In this document: piece by piece, positions 17,650 through 26,626 of the stretch | Position numbering within the stretch: the stretch's first letter is position 1 | Layout: the number at the start of each line of letters is the position of its first letter | DNA from: Alloboseaceae bacterium BT-24-1 | Lineage (GTDB): Bacteria > Pseudomonadota > Alphaproteobacteria > Rhizobiales > Beijerinckiaceae | Length of the DNA stretch: 64,000 bases | Assembly (NCBI GenBank): GCA_025846845.1 | Contig: JAOYTL010000007.1 | Coordinates: 124,001-188,000, forward strand | Reading direction: 5' to 3' | Notes under the pieces: generated by a model | Told to the model about the DNA's origin: nothing | What the model saw: the letters and a program-made list of their open reading frames with translations, nothing else | The model's database searches: none | Program-made: the position numbers and the translations under genes

Positions 17650-18828
17650 ATGCCGAACCGGACGCAAGTTCCCGAACTCCTCGCCGACCCGCTGGCCGAA
17701 GCCAACCAGCCATCGAGCCTGCTCGCCCGGTTCGGGCCGGACAAGGCGCTGCAGCTCGATTCCGGCGCGGTGCTGGAGCACTGGCAGATCGCCTACCAGA
17801 CTTATGGCGAGCTCAATGCGGCGCGCTCGAACGCCGTGCTGGTCTGCCACGCCCTGACCGGCGACCAATATGTCGCGAGCCGCAACCCGGTCACCGGCAA
17901 GGGCGGCTGGTGGACCGCGATGATCGGACCAGGCAAGCCGATCGACACCGACCGCTTCTTCGTCATCTGCGCCAATGTGCTCGGCGGCTGCATGGGCACC
18001 ACCGGCCCGGCTTCGACCGACCCTGCGACCGGCAAGCCCTGGGGCCTGTCCTTCCCGATGGTGACGATCCGCGACATGGTGCGGGCCCAGGCACATCTGA
18101 TCGACTCGCTCGGCATCGACAGCCTGTTCTGCGTCGCCGGCGGCTCGATGGGCGGGATGCAGGTGCTGCAATGGGCGGCGAGCTATCCGACGCGGGTGTT
18201 CTCGGCGCTGCCACTCGCCACTGCCGCCAAGCATTCGGCCCAGAACATCGCCTTCCACGAGGTCGGGCGCCAAGCGGTGATGGCCGATCCGGACTGGCGC
18301 CAAGGCCGCTATCTCGACGAGGGCACGCGCCCGGCCAAGGGGCTTTCGGTCGCGCGTATGGGTGCGCATATCACCTATCTCTCGGAGCCGGCGCTGCACC
18401 GCAAGTTCGGCCGCAAGCTGCAGGAGCGCAGCGCGCCGACCTTCACCTTCGATGCGGATTTCCAGGTCGAGAGTTACCTCCGCTATCAAGGCATCAGCTT
18501 CGTCGAACGCTTCGACGCCAATTCCTATCTCTATGTGACGCGGGCGATGGACTATTTCGACCTCGCCGCCGATCATGACGGCGTGCTGGCCAAGGCCTTC
18601 GCCGGGACAAGGACGCGCTTTTGCGTCGCGTCCTTCACCTCGGACTGGCTGTTCCCGACCACCGATTCGCGCGCCATCGTGCACGCGCTGAACGCGGCCG
18701 GCGCCTCGGTCTCCTTCGTCGAGCTCGAGAGCGACAAGGGCCATGACGCCTTCCTGCTCGAGGAGCCGAACCTGTTCGCGACGACGCGCGGCTTCATCGG
18801 CGCCGCGGCACGGGCCAGGGGGATCTGA
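17650..18828 (+). CDS. metX: Homoserine O-acyltransferase MetX
   Basis: 392 residues, alpha/beta-hydrolase fold. The nucleophile elbow is GGSMGG (about 163-168), with an acid in TSDWLFP and a histidine in DKGHDAFLLEE completing the triad. Other family stretches are CHALTGDQYVA and NVLGGCMGTTGP. It activates homoserine for methionine synthesis. MetX is usually an acetyltransferase, but some alphaproteobacterial members use succinyl-CoA, so the acyl donor is open. A TTGACA at 17576 may be the -35 of its promoter, without a clear -10. It is followed by metW after a 184-bp spacer filled by a repeat. Confidence 0.93.
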   Translation: MPNRTQVPELLADPLAEANQPSSLLARFGPDKALQLDSGAVLEHWQIAYQTYGELNAARSNAVLVCHALTGDQYVASRNPVTGKGGWWTAMIGPGKPIDTDRFFVICANVLGGCMGTTGPASTDPATGKPWGLSFPMVTIRDMVRAQAHLIDSLGIDSLFCVAGGSMGGMQVLQWAASYPTRVFSALPLATAAKHSAQNIAFHEVGRQAVMADPDWRQGRYLDEGTRPAKGLSVARMGAHITYLSEPALHRKFGRKLQERSAPTFTFDADFQVESYLRYQGISFVERFDANSYLYVTRAMDYFDLAADHDGVLAKAFAGTRTRFCVASFTSDWLFPTTDSRAIVHALNAAGASVSFVELESDKGHDAFLLEEPNLFATTRGFIGAAARARGI

Positions 18829-18860
18829 TGATGACTTGGCTTGCGACGCCCCCCGCTTCC

Positions 18861-19000
18861 CTTCTCCCCTTGCGGGAGAAGGTGGCCGCGAAGCGGCCGG
18901 ATGAGGGGTCGCGCTGCGCCAGCCTTCCCCCTCAGGAGACCGCCAACAACAATCGTCGCGCGACCCCTCACCCCAGCCCTCTCCCGCAGGGGGAGAAGGG
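18861..19000. repeat. Paired inverted intergenic repeat between metX and metW
   Basis: The left unit has a CTTCTCCCCTTGCGGGAGAAG hairpin-type core (18861-18881) and continues to GGATGAGGGG. The right unit (18962-19000) starts CCCCTCACCCCAG and ends CGCAGGGGGAGAAGGGG. The two units are inverted relative to each other, and a similar pair flanks 40318-40464. The element sits in a spacer that is normally very short in metX-metW operons. Confidence 0.7.
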
Positions 19001-19012
19001 GCAGTCTGCGCC

Positions 19013-19636
19013 ATGACCCTACCCGACACCCAGACCAACCGCATCGACCTGCGCCTCGTCGCCGAGATGGTGACGCCGGGCTCGCGCGTGCTCGATGTCG
19101 GCTGCGGCGATGGTGAATTGCTGTCGCTGCTCGCCGAGACGCGCGGTGTCGACGGGCGCGGCATCGAACTCTCTCGCGAGGGCGTCGCCGGCTGCGTGGC
19201 GCGCGGGCTCTCGGTGATCCAGGGCGATGCCGACACCGACCTCGCCGACTACCCCGACGACTCGTTCGACTACGTCATCCTCTCGCAGACGATCCAGGCG
19301 ACGCGCAATCCGCGGCTCGTGCTGGAGCACATGCTGCGCATCGGCCGGCGCGCCATCGTCTCCTTCCCGAATTTCGGGCATTGGCGGATGCGTACCCAGG
19401 TCTTCTTCCTCGGGCGGATGCCGGTGACCGACTCCCTGCCCTATGCCTGGTGGGATACGCCCAACATCCACTTCTGCACGATCCGCGATTTCGTTGCGCT
19501 CTGCGACACGGTGGGCGCGGAAAAGGAGCGCGCGGTCGCGCTCGACGTCGCCGGCGGCAAGGTTGGCGTCAGCGCGCCCTGGTGGTTCTGGAACCTCTTC
19601 GGCGCGCAGGCGGTGTTTTTGCTGAAGCGGGGGTAG
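19013..19636 (+). CDS. metW: Methionine biosynthesis protein MetW
   Basis: 207 residues, class I SAM-dependent methyltransferase fold. Motif I is VLDVGCGDGELL (about 24-35), followed by GIELS and DYVILSQTIQ. MetW accompanies MetX in proteobacteria and is needed for homoserine acylation in some species. No methyl acceptor is established. Conserved MetW segments include FPNFGHWRMR and LPYAWWDTPNIH. It starts directly after the repeat pair that separates it from metX and is probably on the same transcript. Its 3' end faces the GH15 gene across a copy of the dispersed repeat. Confidence 0.93.
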   Translation: MTLPDTQTNRIDLRLVAEMVTPGSRVLDVGCGDGELLSLLAETRGVDGRGIELSREGVAGCVARGLSVIQGDADTDLADYPDDSFDYVILSQTIQATRNPRLVLEHMLRIGRRAIVSFPNFGHWRMRTQVFFLGRMPVTDSLPYAWWDTPNIHFCTIRDFVALCDTVGAEKERAVALDVAGGKVGVSAPWWFWNLFGAQAVFLLKRG

Positions 19637-19640
19637 CGCA

Positions 19641-19748
19641 TGTCATGCTCGGGCTTGACCCGAGCATCTCAGGCCGGAGAAGGCTCCAATCAGCGACCTC
19701 TCGTCATGAGATTCTCGGGTCTTCGCTGCGCTCCGCCCGAGAATGACG
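19641..19748. repeat. Dispersed two-hairpin intergenic repeat, copy 2
   Basis: Reads TGTCATGCTCGGGCTTG then CCCGAGCATCTCA (hairpin B), and ends with hairpin A closing in CCCGAGAATGACG. In inverted orientation it aligns with copies 3 and 4 along its full length. It lies between convergent metW and GH15, where it could also act as a bidirectional terminator. Confidence 0.8.
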
Positions 19749-19756
19749 GCCTTGTT

Positions 19757-21595
19757 TCAAAACGCCTCTTCCCAGTTGCGGCTGAGCCGCATCGCCGAGT
19801 TGATCAGTCCGACCATCGAATAGGTCTGCGGAAAGTTGCCCCAGAGCTCGCCGGTCTCGAAATCGGCATCCTCCGAGAGCAGGCCGAAGCTGTTGCGCCG
19901 CGTCAGGATGCGGCCGAACAGCTCCTTGGCCTCGTCCTTGCGGCCGATCGCATGCAGCGCATCGACATACCAGAAGGCGCAGATCAGGAAACCGGTATGC
20001 ATGAAGCCGAAATCGTCTTCGGTGCCGTAGCGTAGGATGAAATCGCCGCGGCCGAGATCGCGGCCGATCGCCTCGACGGTCGCAATGTAGCGGGGATCCT
20101 CGGGCTTGACGAAGCCGAGCTCGGCGATGAGCAGCAGGGTCGCGTCGAGATCGGCCCCGTCGAAGGTCGAGACGAAATGGCCCTTCTCCTGGTTCCAGAT
20201 CCGGTCGGAGATGATGCCCTTCAAGCGCTTGGCCTCAGCCCGCCAGAACTCCTTGCGGTCGCTGCGGCCAAGCGTGCCGGCGATGCGGGCGAGCCGGTCG
20301 CAGGCCGCCCAGCACATCACGCTGGAGAAGGAATGCACAACCTGCTTCTCGCGCAGCTCCCAGGGGCCGGCGTCAGGTTTGTCGAAGACCGCGATGGCGC
20401 GCTCGCCCAAGCGTTCGAGCTGGGCGAAGAGTGCCTCCTTGCCGGGCTGGATCAGGCGACGGTCGAAGAAGGACTGGGTCGCGGCCAGAACGACCGCGCC
20501 ATAGCCGTCGTTCTGGATTTGCGTCGCCGCGCCATTGCCGACGCGCACCGGCTGATGGCCGCGATAGCCGGCGAGGTTCGGCACCTCGAACTCGCGCAAT
20601 TCGCCGCCGCGGGTGATCGGATAGAGCGGCGGCAGATGCTCGGCGCCGCTCTCCGAATAGGTGTCGACGATGTTGGTGATGAAGCCGAGATAGTCCTCCA
20701 TCGTCCGCGTCGTGCCGAGACGGTTCAGCGCGTGCACGACGAAATAGGCATCGCGCAGCCAGCAGAAGCGATAGTCCCAGTTGCGCTGCGTGCCAGGCGC
20801 CTCCGGGATCGAGGTGGTCAGCGCCGCGACGATGGCGCCGCTCTCCTCGAAGGAGCAGAGCTTCAGCGTGATCGCGGCGCGGATGACCTCGCGCTGCCAT
20901 TCGAAGGGTATCGAGAGCGAGCGGACCCAGTCGCGCCAATAGTCGGTGGTCTTGTCGAGGAATTCGCGCGAGGTCGTCTCGATCTCGGCGCGCAGCGCCT
21001 CGTCCGAGCCGATGAAGAAGGAGAACGGCTTCTCGACCGCGAAGGGGATGCTCTCCAGCACGTAGGAGATCGGCGCGTCGGTGGTCAGGCGGATCGTCTG
21101 GTCGGCGCCGACGAAGCGGACATGGTTGGAGCCGCGGGTGATCTCGTCCGGCTCCTCGCCGAGGCCGAGGCAGGGCTTGACCACGACGCGGATGCGCGGG
21201 CGGCCGGAGATGCGGCGGACGCGGCGCACCAGCTGCGGCGGCCGGAAGAAGCGCTCATAGCGGACGAAGCGCGGCGCGAAGTCGAGGATCTCGAGCGCAT
21301 TGCCCTGGTCGTCGGAGAGCACCGAGGAGAGGATCGCCGTGTTGTCGAGATAGCTCTGCTCGCAGCGGGTCATGCCGACCATCTCGATGGCGAAGACGCC
21401 CTTCTTCGGTATGGCGTCGCCGTCGTCGATCTGGTTGTCGATCAGCGAGCAGAAGACCGGGTCGCGGTCGAAGCGCGGAAAGCAGCCCCAGACGATATGG
21501 GCGCGCCGGTCGATCAGCGCCGCGATCGAGCAGTTGCCGATGACGCCGAGGTCGAGCGAAGCGACGCGCGGCGAGGCGGTGGTCGTCACAGTCAT
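19757..21595 (-). CDS. Glycoside hydrolase family 15 protein (glucoamylase/trehalase-like)
   Basis: 612 residues, cytoplasmic (no signal peptide). It has an N-terminal beta-sandwich region with LGVIGNCSIAALIDRRAHIVWGC (shown in part here as LGVIGNCSIAAL), and an (alpha/alpha)6 barrel recognised from WDYRFCWLRDAYF and YGTEDDFGFMHTGFL. GH15 enzymes release glucose from alpha-glucans, and members of this subgroup include trehalases. Its start is 16 bp downstream of otsB on the same strand, and otsA is divergent, so a role in trehalose turnover is the best inference. Other alpha-glucosides are possible. Confidence 0.82.
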   Translation of the reverse strand: MTVTTTASPRVASLDLGVIGNCSIAALIDRRAHIVWGCFPRFDRDPVFCSLIDNQIDDGDAIPKKGVFAIEMVGMTRCEQSYLDNTAILSSVLSDDQGNALEILDFAPRFVRYERFFRPPQLVRRVRRISGRPRIRVVVKPCLGLGEEPDEITRGSNHVRFVGADQTIRLTTDAPISYVLESIPFAVEKPFSFFIGSDEALRAEIETTSREFLDKTTDYWRDWVRSLSIPFEWQREVIRAAITLKLCSFEESGAIVAALTTSIPEAPGTQRNWDYRFCWLRDAYFVVHALNRLGTTRTMEDYLGFITNIVDTYSESGAEHLPPLYPITRGGELREFEVPNLAGYRGHQPVRVGNGAATQIQNDGYGAVVLAATQSFFDRRLIQPGKEALFAQLERLGERAIAVFDKPDAGPWELREKQVVHSFSSVMCWAACDRLARIAGTLGRSDRKEFWRAEAKRLKGIISDRIWNQEKGHFVSTFDGADLDATLLLIAELGFVKPEDPRYIATVEAIGRDLGRGDFILRYGTEDDFGFMHTGFLICAFWYVDALHAIGRKDEAKELFGRILTRRNSFGLLSEDADFETGELWGNFPQTYSMVGLINSAMRLSRNWEEAF

Positions 21596-21610
21596 GCCTG
21601 TTCCTGAAAA

Positions 21611-22408
21611 TCAGTTCTGGAGAAAGGTTTCGAGCGTGAGGTCGCCGCCTTCGGCGGCCGCCAGAAGAACATGATGCAATGCGGTCGGCGAGGCCAGACG
21701 ATGGCGGGCGCAGGTCTCGCCGCCGCCGATCCGGATGGACAGCCCTTGCACGGCATTCACCGTGGCAAAACCGTCCTCGTCGGTGATGTCGTCGCCGATG
21801 AAGACCGGCGTGCGGCCGGCATAAGCGTCCTGCTGCATCAGCCAGGTGATGGCACCGCCCTTGCTCGCGCTCGCGGGGACCAGCTCGGCAACCGCCTTGC
21901 CGCGCTGCAGGCGCATGGACGGACCGATTTCGGCGGCGATCTTTTCCATCAGCGCCAGCGCCTCGTCGGCAAGCGAGGGCGCAAGCCGCCAGTGCAGCGC
22001 GACCGACTGGCGCTTGTCCTCGACGATGACGCCGACATTCGTATTGGCGAAGCGGACCATGGCGCGGACCGCGGCGTGCAGCGCCTCGGAAGGCGCCGCG
22101 AGCGGAGCGTCGTCGCTGCCGAGGCGGACCTGGGCGCCGTGCAGGCCGGCGGCATCGAAGCGATAGGGCGCCATCATCTTGTCGAGCAGCCCCACGGGGC
22201 GCCCGGAGACCAGCGCCAGCGCGCCGCCGAGCCGTTGGCGCAATGCGTCCAGGGCTTCCGGGAGGCGCCGGTCGATCCGGACATCCTCCGGCGACGGCGC
22301 GATCTCGACCAGGGTTCCGTCGAAATCCAGGAAGAGCGCGATCTGCCCGGTCCGGGCAGCGGCCTTGGCGGGAGGTTCGGCGATCTCGGGACTCAGCATC
22401 TGTGGCAT
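21611..22408 (-). CDS. otsB: Trehalose-6-phosphate phosphatase OtsB
   Basis: 265 residues, HAD-superfamily phosphatase. Motif I is FLDFDGTLV (about 26-34) with the nucleophilic Asp. LVSGRP follows, and motif IV is FIGDDITDEDG near the C-terminus. It removes phosphate from trehalose-6-phosphate made by OtsA, giving the osmolyte and stress protectant trehalose. It forms a minus-strand operon with the GH15 gene and is divergent from otsA with a 219-bp spacer. The ATG at 22408 lacks a strong Shine-Dalgarno; an ATG at 22399 is an alternative. Confidence 0.93.
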   Translation of the reverse strand: MPQMLSPEIAEPPAKAAARTGQIALFLDFDGTLVEIAPSPEDVRIDRRLPEALDALRQRLGGALALVSGRPVGLLDKMMAPYRFDAAGLHGAQVRLGSDDAPLAAPSEALHAAVRAMVRFANTNVGVIVEDKRQSVALHWRLAPSLADEALALMEKIAAEIGPSMRLQRGKAVAELVPASASKGGAITWLMQQDAYAGRTPVFIGDDITDEDGFATVNAVQGLSIRIGGGETCARHRLASPTALHHVLLAAAEGGDLTLETFLQN

Positions 22409-22563
22409 GGCGATCTGGTTAGAAGGCGAAACGGGCGAAAGGACGACAATCGGGAGACGGTCCCCTCATCGCCACATTCAAGGTTCAGTTTGGCGCACAG
22501 TCGCCATGATCCGGTCACGGCGGCGACGCGAACCAGCCGGGATGCCGGCGTGCACACGAAACA

Positions 22564-22589
22564 TTACGCCTGCCCGCGCGTTCTGTTCC
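22564..22589 (-). promoter_or_regulatory. Candidate EcfG-type (general stress) promoter of otsB
   Basis: On the minus strand GGAAC (22589-22585) is followed after 16 bp by CGTAA (22568-22564). The alphaproteobacterial EcfG/RpoE2 consensus as I recall it is GGAAC-N16/17-CGTT. Trehalose genes belong to this regulon in several rhizobia. The match is 8 of 9 positions. Confidence 0.4.
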
Positions 22590-22627
22590 CGCGCCCTCGC
22601 GGCAGCGTCAGCAAAAAGTGAGGCATC

Positions 22628-24181
22628 ATGCGTCTTGTCGTCGTGTCCAACCGCGTCACCATGCCCGAACGGGGCGAAAAGGTGGCGGCAGGTGGATTGG
22701 CGGTCGCCTTGCGCTCCGCGCTTGAAGAGCACGGTGGCCTCTGGTTCGGCTGGAGCGGAGCGACCAAGGCGGAGCCGGCGAGCAGCGTCGAGCCGGTACG
22801 ACACGGCAAGGTCACCTACGCCGTCACCGACCTGACCGAGGCCGAGCGCCAGAGCTACTATCTCGGCTTCGCCAACCGGGCGCTCTGGCCATTGATGCAT
22901 TACCGGCTCGGCCTGACCGAGTTCACCCGTACCGATTATGCCGGCTATCTTGGCGTCAACCGTCGCTTCGCCAGGCTGCTGATCCCGCTGCTCCAGCCGG
23001 ACGACATCATCTGGATCCACGATTATCACCTGATCCCGCTCGCTGCCGAGCTGCGCCGGCGCGGCGTCACCAACCGGATCGGCTATTTCCACCATATCCC
23101 CTGGCCGCCGGCCGAGGTGTTCGGCGCCCTGCCCTTCTCGGCGACGCTGATCAGCACGATGGCGGCCTATGACCTGATCGGCATGCAGACACCGAACGAC
23201 GTGGCCAACCTGATCGGCGGGATGGTGGCGCTCTGCGGCGCGCAGCGCGAGGGCAACCGGGTCAAGGCCGGCCAGCGCGAAGCCGTGGTGCAGGCCTTCC
23301 CGATCGGCATCGATGTCGAGGCCTTCCGCAAGCTCGCCGTCGCGTCCGTCCGCGCGGCGACGCAGCCGATCCGCGCGACGACCGGGCCGCTCGGCGGCCG
23401 CAAGCTGGTGATCGGCGTCGACCGGCTCGACTATTCCAAGGGCATCGTCCAGCGGCTGGAGGCCTTCGGCACCTTCCTGCGCAATCACCCGGAACACCGC
23501 GGCGAGGTCGGTCTGCTGCAGATCGCGCCGCCGTCACGCACCGACGTGCCCGAATATGCCGAACTCGACCGGATGTCGGACGAGGTGGCGGGCCGACTCA
23601 ACGCTGCGCTCGGCGAATTCGACTGGACGCCGATCCGCGTGGTGAAGAAGGCCTATTCACGCAGCGCCCTCGCCGGCCTCTACCGGCGGGCGCAGGTCGG
23701 GCTGGTGACGCCGATGCGCGACGGCATGAACCTCGTCGCCAAGGAATACATCGCCGCGCAGAATCCCGACGATCCCGGCGTACTGGTCCTCTCGCGCTTT
23801 GCCGGCGCGGCACAGCAGCTCGGCGAGGCGCTGATCGTCAATCCGTTCGACACCCACGAGGTGGCCGAGGCAATCAGGACGGCGCTCGCCATGCCGAAGT
23901 CGGAGCGCCTGCGTCGCTTCGAGCGACTCTATGCGACGATCTCCTCGACCGACATCGAATGGTGGACGTCGCGCTACCTCGCCGCCCTCTCCGGCCTCGA
24001 CATTCCCAGCGGCGACATCGTGCCGCCGGGACAGCCGAAACCGCTGCGCAGCACACGCAAATCGAGCGGCAATGCCAAGCTCACACGCGACAATACACTC
24101 CCCCATGCCTCGCGGTCCGCGCACAGCAAGTTCGACCTGGTGCCCGCAAAGGCCTTGCCGAACGCTCCCTCGGCTGGCTAG
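22628..24181 (+). CDS. otsA: Trehalose-6-phosphate synthase OtsA
   Basis: 517 residues, GT20. It starts MRLVVVSNRV, has the glycine-rich GGLAVAL, WIHDYHLIPLA in the middle, the substrate-binding GVDRLDYSKGI and the C-terminal RDGMNLVAKEYIAAQ, all diagnostic. It transfers glucose from UDP-glucose to glucose-6-phosphate. A tail of about 50 residues after the catalytic domain (from about 465) is basic and low in complexity, longer than in Escherichia coli OtsA. A GTGAGGC Shine-Dalgarno precedes the ATG. It is divergent from otsB, its partner in the pathway. Confidence 0.95.
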   Translation: MRLVVVSNRVTMPERGEKVAAGGLAVALRSALEEHGGLWFGWSGATKAEPASSVEPVRHGKVTYAVTDLTEAERQSYYLGFANRALWPLMHYRLGLTEFTRTDYAGYLGVNRRFARLLIPLLQPDDIIWIHDYHLIPLAAELRRRGVTNRIGYFHHIPWPPAEVFGALPFSATLISTMAAYDLIGMQTPNDVANLIGGMVALCGAQREGNRVKAGQREAVVQAFPIGIDVEAFRKLAVASVRAATQPIRATTGPLGGRKLVIGVDRLDYSKGIVQRLEAFGTFLRNHPEHRGEVGLLQIAPPSRTDVPEYAELDRMSDEVAGRLNAALGEFDWTPIRVVKKAYSRSALAGLYRRAQVGLVTPMRDGMNLVAKEYIAAQNPDDPGVLVLSRFAGAAQQLGEALIVNPFDTHEVAEAIRTALAMPKSERLRRFERLYATISSTDIEWWTSRYLAALSGLDIPSGDIVPPGQPKPLRSTRKSSGNAKLTRDNTLPHASRSAHSKFDLVPAKALPNAPSAG

Positions 24182-24301
24182 AAGCTCGTCGCCAGGGGCG
24201 GCGAAAGCCGGCTTGCGCTTGCGACTCAGCCGTTGCGGTGTCAGGTCTGCTGAGGGTATCCGGCTGAAACGGCCGAGAAGGCGGGGCGGAGGGCTTTCTT
24301 G

Positions 24302-26569
24302 ATGCGAGGCGCACTCGGGGGATCGGGCGTGCTGCTGCGCCGTCTCCGCGAGGTGATGGCGGCGCGGGTCAGCCCGCAGGAGCGGCTCGACCGCCTCGTC
24401 GTCGTGATCGCCGGCAACCTCGTGGCCGAGGTCTGCTCGGTCTATGTCCTGCGCGAAGACTCCTCGCTCGAACTCTACGCCACCGAAGGCCTCAATCGAG
24501 AGGCCGTCCATCTCACCACCATGCGTGCCGGCGAGGGCCTGGTCGGCCTGATCGCCAGCGAAGCCGAACCGCTCGCGCTCTCGGACGCGCAATCGCACCC
24601 GGCCTTCTCCTACCGGCCGGAGACGGGCGAAGAGATCTATCGCTCCTTCCTCGGCGTGCCGATCCTGCGCGGCGGCGCGGTGATGGGCGTGCTCGTGGTG
24701 CAGAACCGCGCCTCGCGCCTCTACAGCGAGGACGAGGTCGAATCGCTGCAGACCACGGCCATGATCATGGCCGAGATGATCGCAGCCGGCGGCCTGAAGG
24801 CGCTGTCGAAGCCCGGCGCGACCATCGGCCTCGACCGGCCGATCCACAGCATCGGCACCACGCTCGCCGACGGCGTCGGCCTCGGCCATGCCGTGCTGCA
24901 TGAACCGCGCGTCGCGATCACCAATCTGATCGCCGAGGATCCAGGCCGCGAGGTGCAGCGGCTGGAAGCGGCGATCGCGACGATGCGGCTCGCCATCGAC
25001 GAATTGATCGAGCGCGGCGACGTCGCCCATACCGGCGAGCACCGCGACGTGCTCGAGACCTTCCGCATGTTCGCGCATGACCAGGGCTGGCTCCGGCGCA
25101 TGCGCGAGGTGGTGATGACCGGCCTCACCGCCGAAGCCGCCGTCGAGCGCGTGCAGTCGGACACCCGCGCCAAGATGTTGCGCCAGACCGATCCTTACCT
25201 GCGCGAACGCCTGCACGACCTCGACGACCTCGCCAATCGGCTGCTGCGCACCCTGGTCGGCAAGTCCAATGGCGTCACGCGCGAGGAGCTGCCCGAGAAC
25301 GCGATCCTGATCGCGCGCTCGATGGGGCCGGCGGCCCTGCTCGACTACGACCGCAGGCATCTGCGCGGCGTCGTGCTCGAGGAAGGCGGCCCGACCAGCC
25401 ACATCGCCATCGTGGCGCGGGCGCTGGGCATTCCGGCCGTCGGCGAGATCGCCAATGCGACGGCGCTGATCCAGGCCGGCGACGCCGTCATCGTCGACGG
25501 CCAGGCCGGCGAGGTTCAGATCCGGCCGCAGCCGGACGTCGAGAACGCCTACAAGGACAAGGCGCGCCTGCGCGCCCGCAAGCAGGAGCAGTACCGCAAG
25601 CTCAAGACGCAAGCCGCGGTGACCAAGGACGGCGTCGAGATCCAGCTGCAGATCAATGCCGGCCTGCTGGTCGACATGGCCAATCTCGACGAGACCAACG
25701 CCTCGGGCGTCGGCCTCTTCCGCACGGAATTGCAGTTCATGGTCGCACAGCACATGCCGACCACGGCCGAGCAGCAGGCGCTCTACGCCGCCGTCCTCAA
25801 GACCGCCAATGGTAGGCCGGTGACCTTCCGCACGCTCGATATCGGCGGCGACAAGGTGCTGCCCTATATGGAGCGGCTCGAGGAGGAGAACCCGGCGCTG
25901 GGCTGGCGCGCCATCCGTATCGGGCTCGACCGGCCACGGCTGCTGCGCGGCCAGGTCCGGGCGCTGCTGCGCGCCGGCGCCGGCTGCGACATGAAGATCA
26001 TGCTGCCCATGATCGCGACCGTGAACGAGTTCCTGCGGGCGCGCCTGTTGGTGCGGCGCGAAGTCGCCATGCTCGAGCGCGACGGCCGCCAGGGACCGAC
26101 GAGCCTCAAGCTCGGCGTCATGGTCGAGGTGCCATCGCTGCTGTTCGAATTGCCGGAGATCGCGCGCGAGGCGGATTTCCTCTCGATCGGCACCAACGAC
26201 CTGATGCAGTTCCTGTTCGCGGCCGATCGCGAGAACAAGCGCGTCTCCGAGCGCTTCGACCCGCTCAGCGCGGCGGGCCTGCGGGCGCTGCGCAGCATCG
26301 TCGACGAGGCCGGGAAGGCGGATTGCCCTGTCACCGTCTGCGGCGAGATGGGCGGAAAGCCGATCGAGACGCTGGCGCTGATCGCGCTCGGCTATCGCTC
26401 GTTCTCGATGTCGGCCGCCTCGGTCGGCCCGGTCAAGGCGATGCTGCGCGCGCTCGATGCCAGCAAGGCCCGCCAGCGCCTCGACGCCTGGCTCGACTCA
26501 TCCGACGGCGCCGCCACCCTGCGCCCCTTGCTTGCCGCGCTCGCTGCCGAGATGAAGGTGCCGGTCTAG
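24302..26569 (+). CDS. ptsP: Phosphoenolpyruvate-protein phosphotransferase PtsP (enzyme I-Ntr)
   Basis: 755 residues. An N-terminal GAF domain (about 20-165) is followed by the PEP-utiliser enzyme I core. The phosphohistidine lies in GGPTSHIAIVARALGIPAV (His about 367), and PEP-binding and catalytic stretches FRTELQF, RAIRIGLDRP, and GTNDLMQFLFAADRE follow. It starts the nitrogen-related phosphotransfer chain to NPr (PtsO) and EIIA-Ntr, which regulates potassium and nitrogen processes rather than sugar import. The ATG at 24302 follows GGAGGG at 8 bp; a TTG one codon earlier is less likely. The next gene is prfA, as in many Hyphomicrobiales. Confidence 0.93.
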   Translation: MRGALGGSGVLLRRLREVMAARVSPQERLDRLVVVIAGNLVAEVCSVYVLREDSSLELYATEGLNREAVHLTTMRAGEGLVGLIASEAEPLALSDAQSHPAFSYRPETGEEIYRSFLGVPILRGGAVMGVLVVQNRASRLYSEDEVESLQTTAMIMAEMIAAGGLKALSKPGATIGLDRPIHSIGTTLADGVGLGHAVLHEPRVAITNLIAEDPGREVQRLEAAIATMRLAIDELIERGDVAHTGEHRDVLETFRMFAHDQGWLRRMREVVMTGLTAEAAVERVQSDTRAKMLRQTDPYLRERLHDLDDLANRLLRTLVGKSNGVTREELPENAILIARSMGPAALLDYDRRHLRGVVLEEGGPTSHIAIVARALGIPAVGEIANATALIQAGDAVIVDGQAGEVQIRPQPDVENAYKDKARLRARKQEQYRKLKTQAAVTKDGVEIQLQINAGLLVDMANLDETNASGVGLFRTELQFMVAQHMPTTAEQQALYAAVLKTANGRPVTFRTLDIGGDKVLPYMERLEEENPALGWRAIRIGLDRPRLLRGQVRALLRAGAGCDMKIMLPMIATVNEFLRARLLVRREVAMLERDGRQGPTSLKLGVMVEVPSLLFELPEIAREADFLSIGTNDLMQFLFAADRENKRVSERFDPLSAAGLRALRSIVDEAGKADCPVTVCGEMGGKPIETLALIALGYRSFSMSAASVGPVKAMLRALDASKARQRLDAWLDSSDGAATLRPLLAALAAEMKVPV

Positions 26570-26626
26570 CGACGCTTTCGTCGTCGTCCGCGCACGCCTC
26601 CGTTCCGTTCAGATTGTTTTCGCATC

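Noticed and set aside
23657..25753. 698-codon minus-strand frame over otsA and ptsP
   Set aside because: The sequence is of low-complexity composition, without motifs, and entirely antisense to well-identified enzymes.
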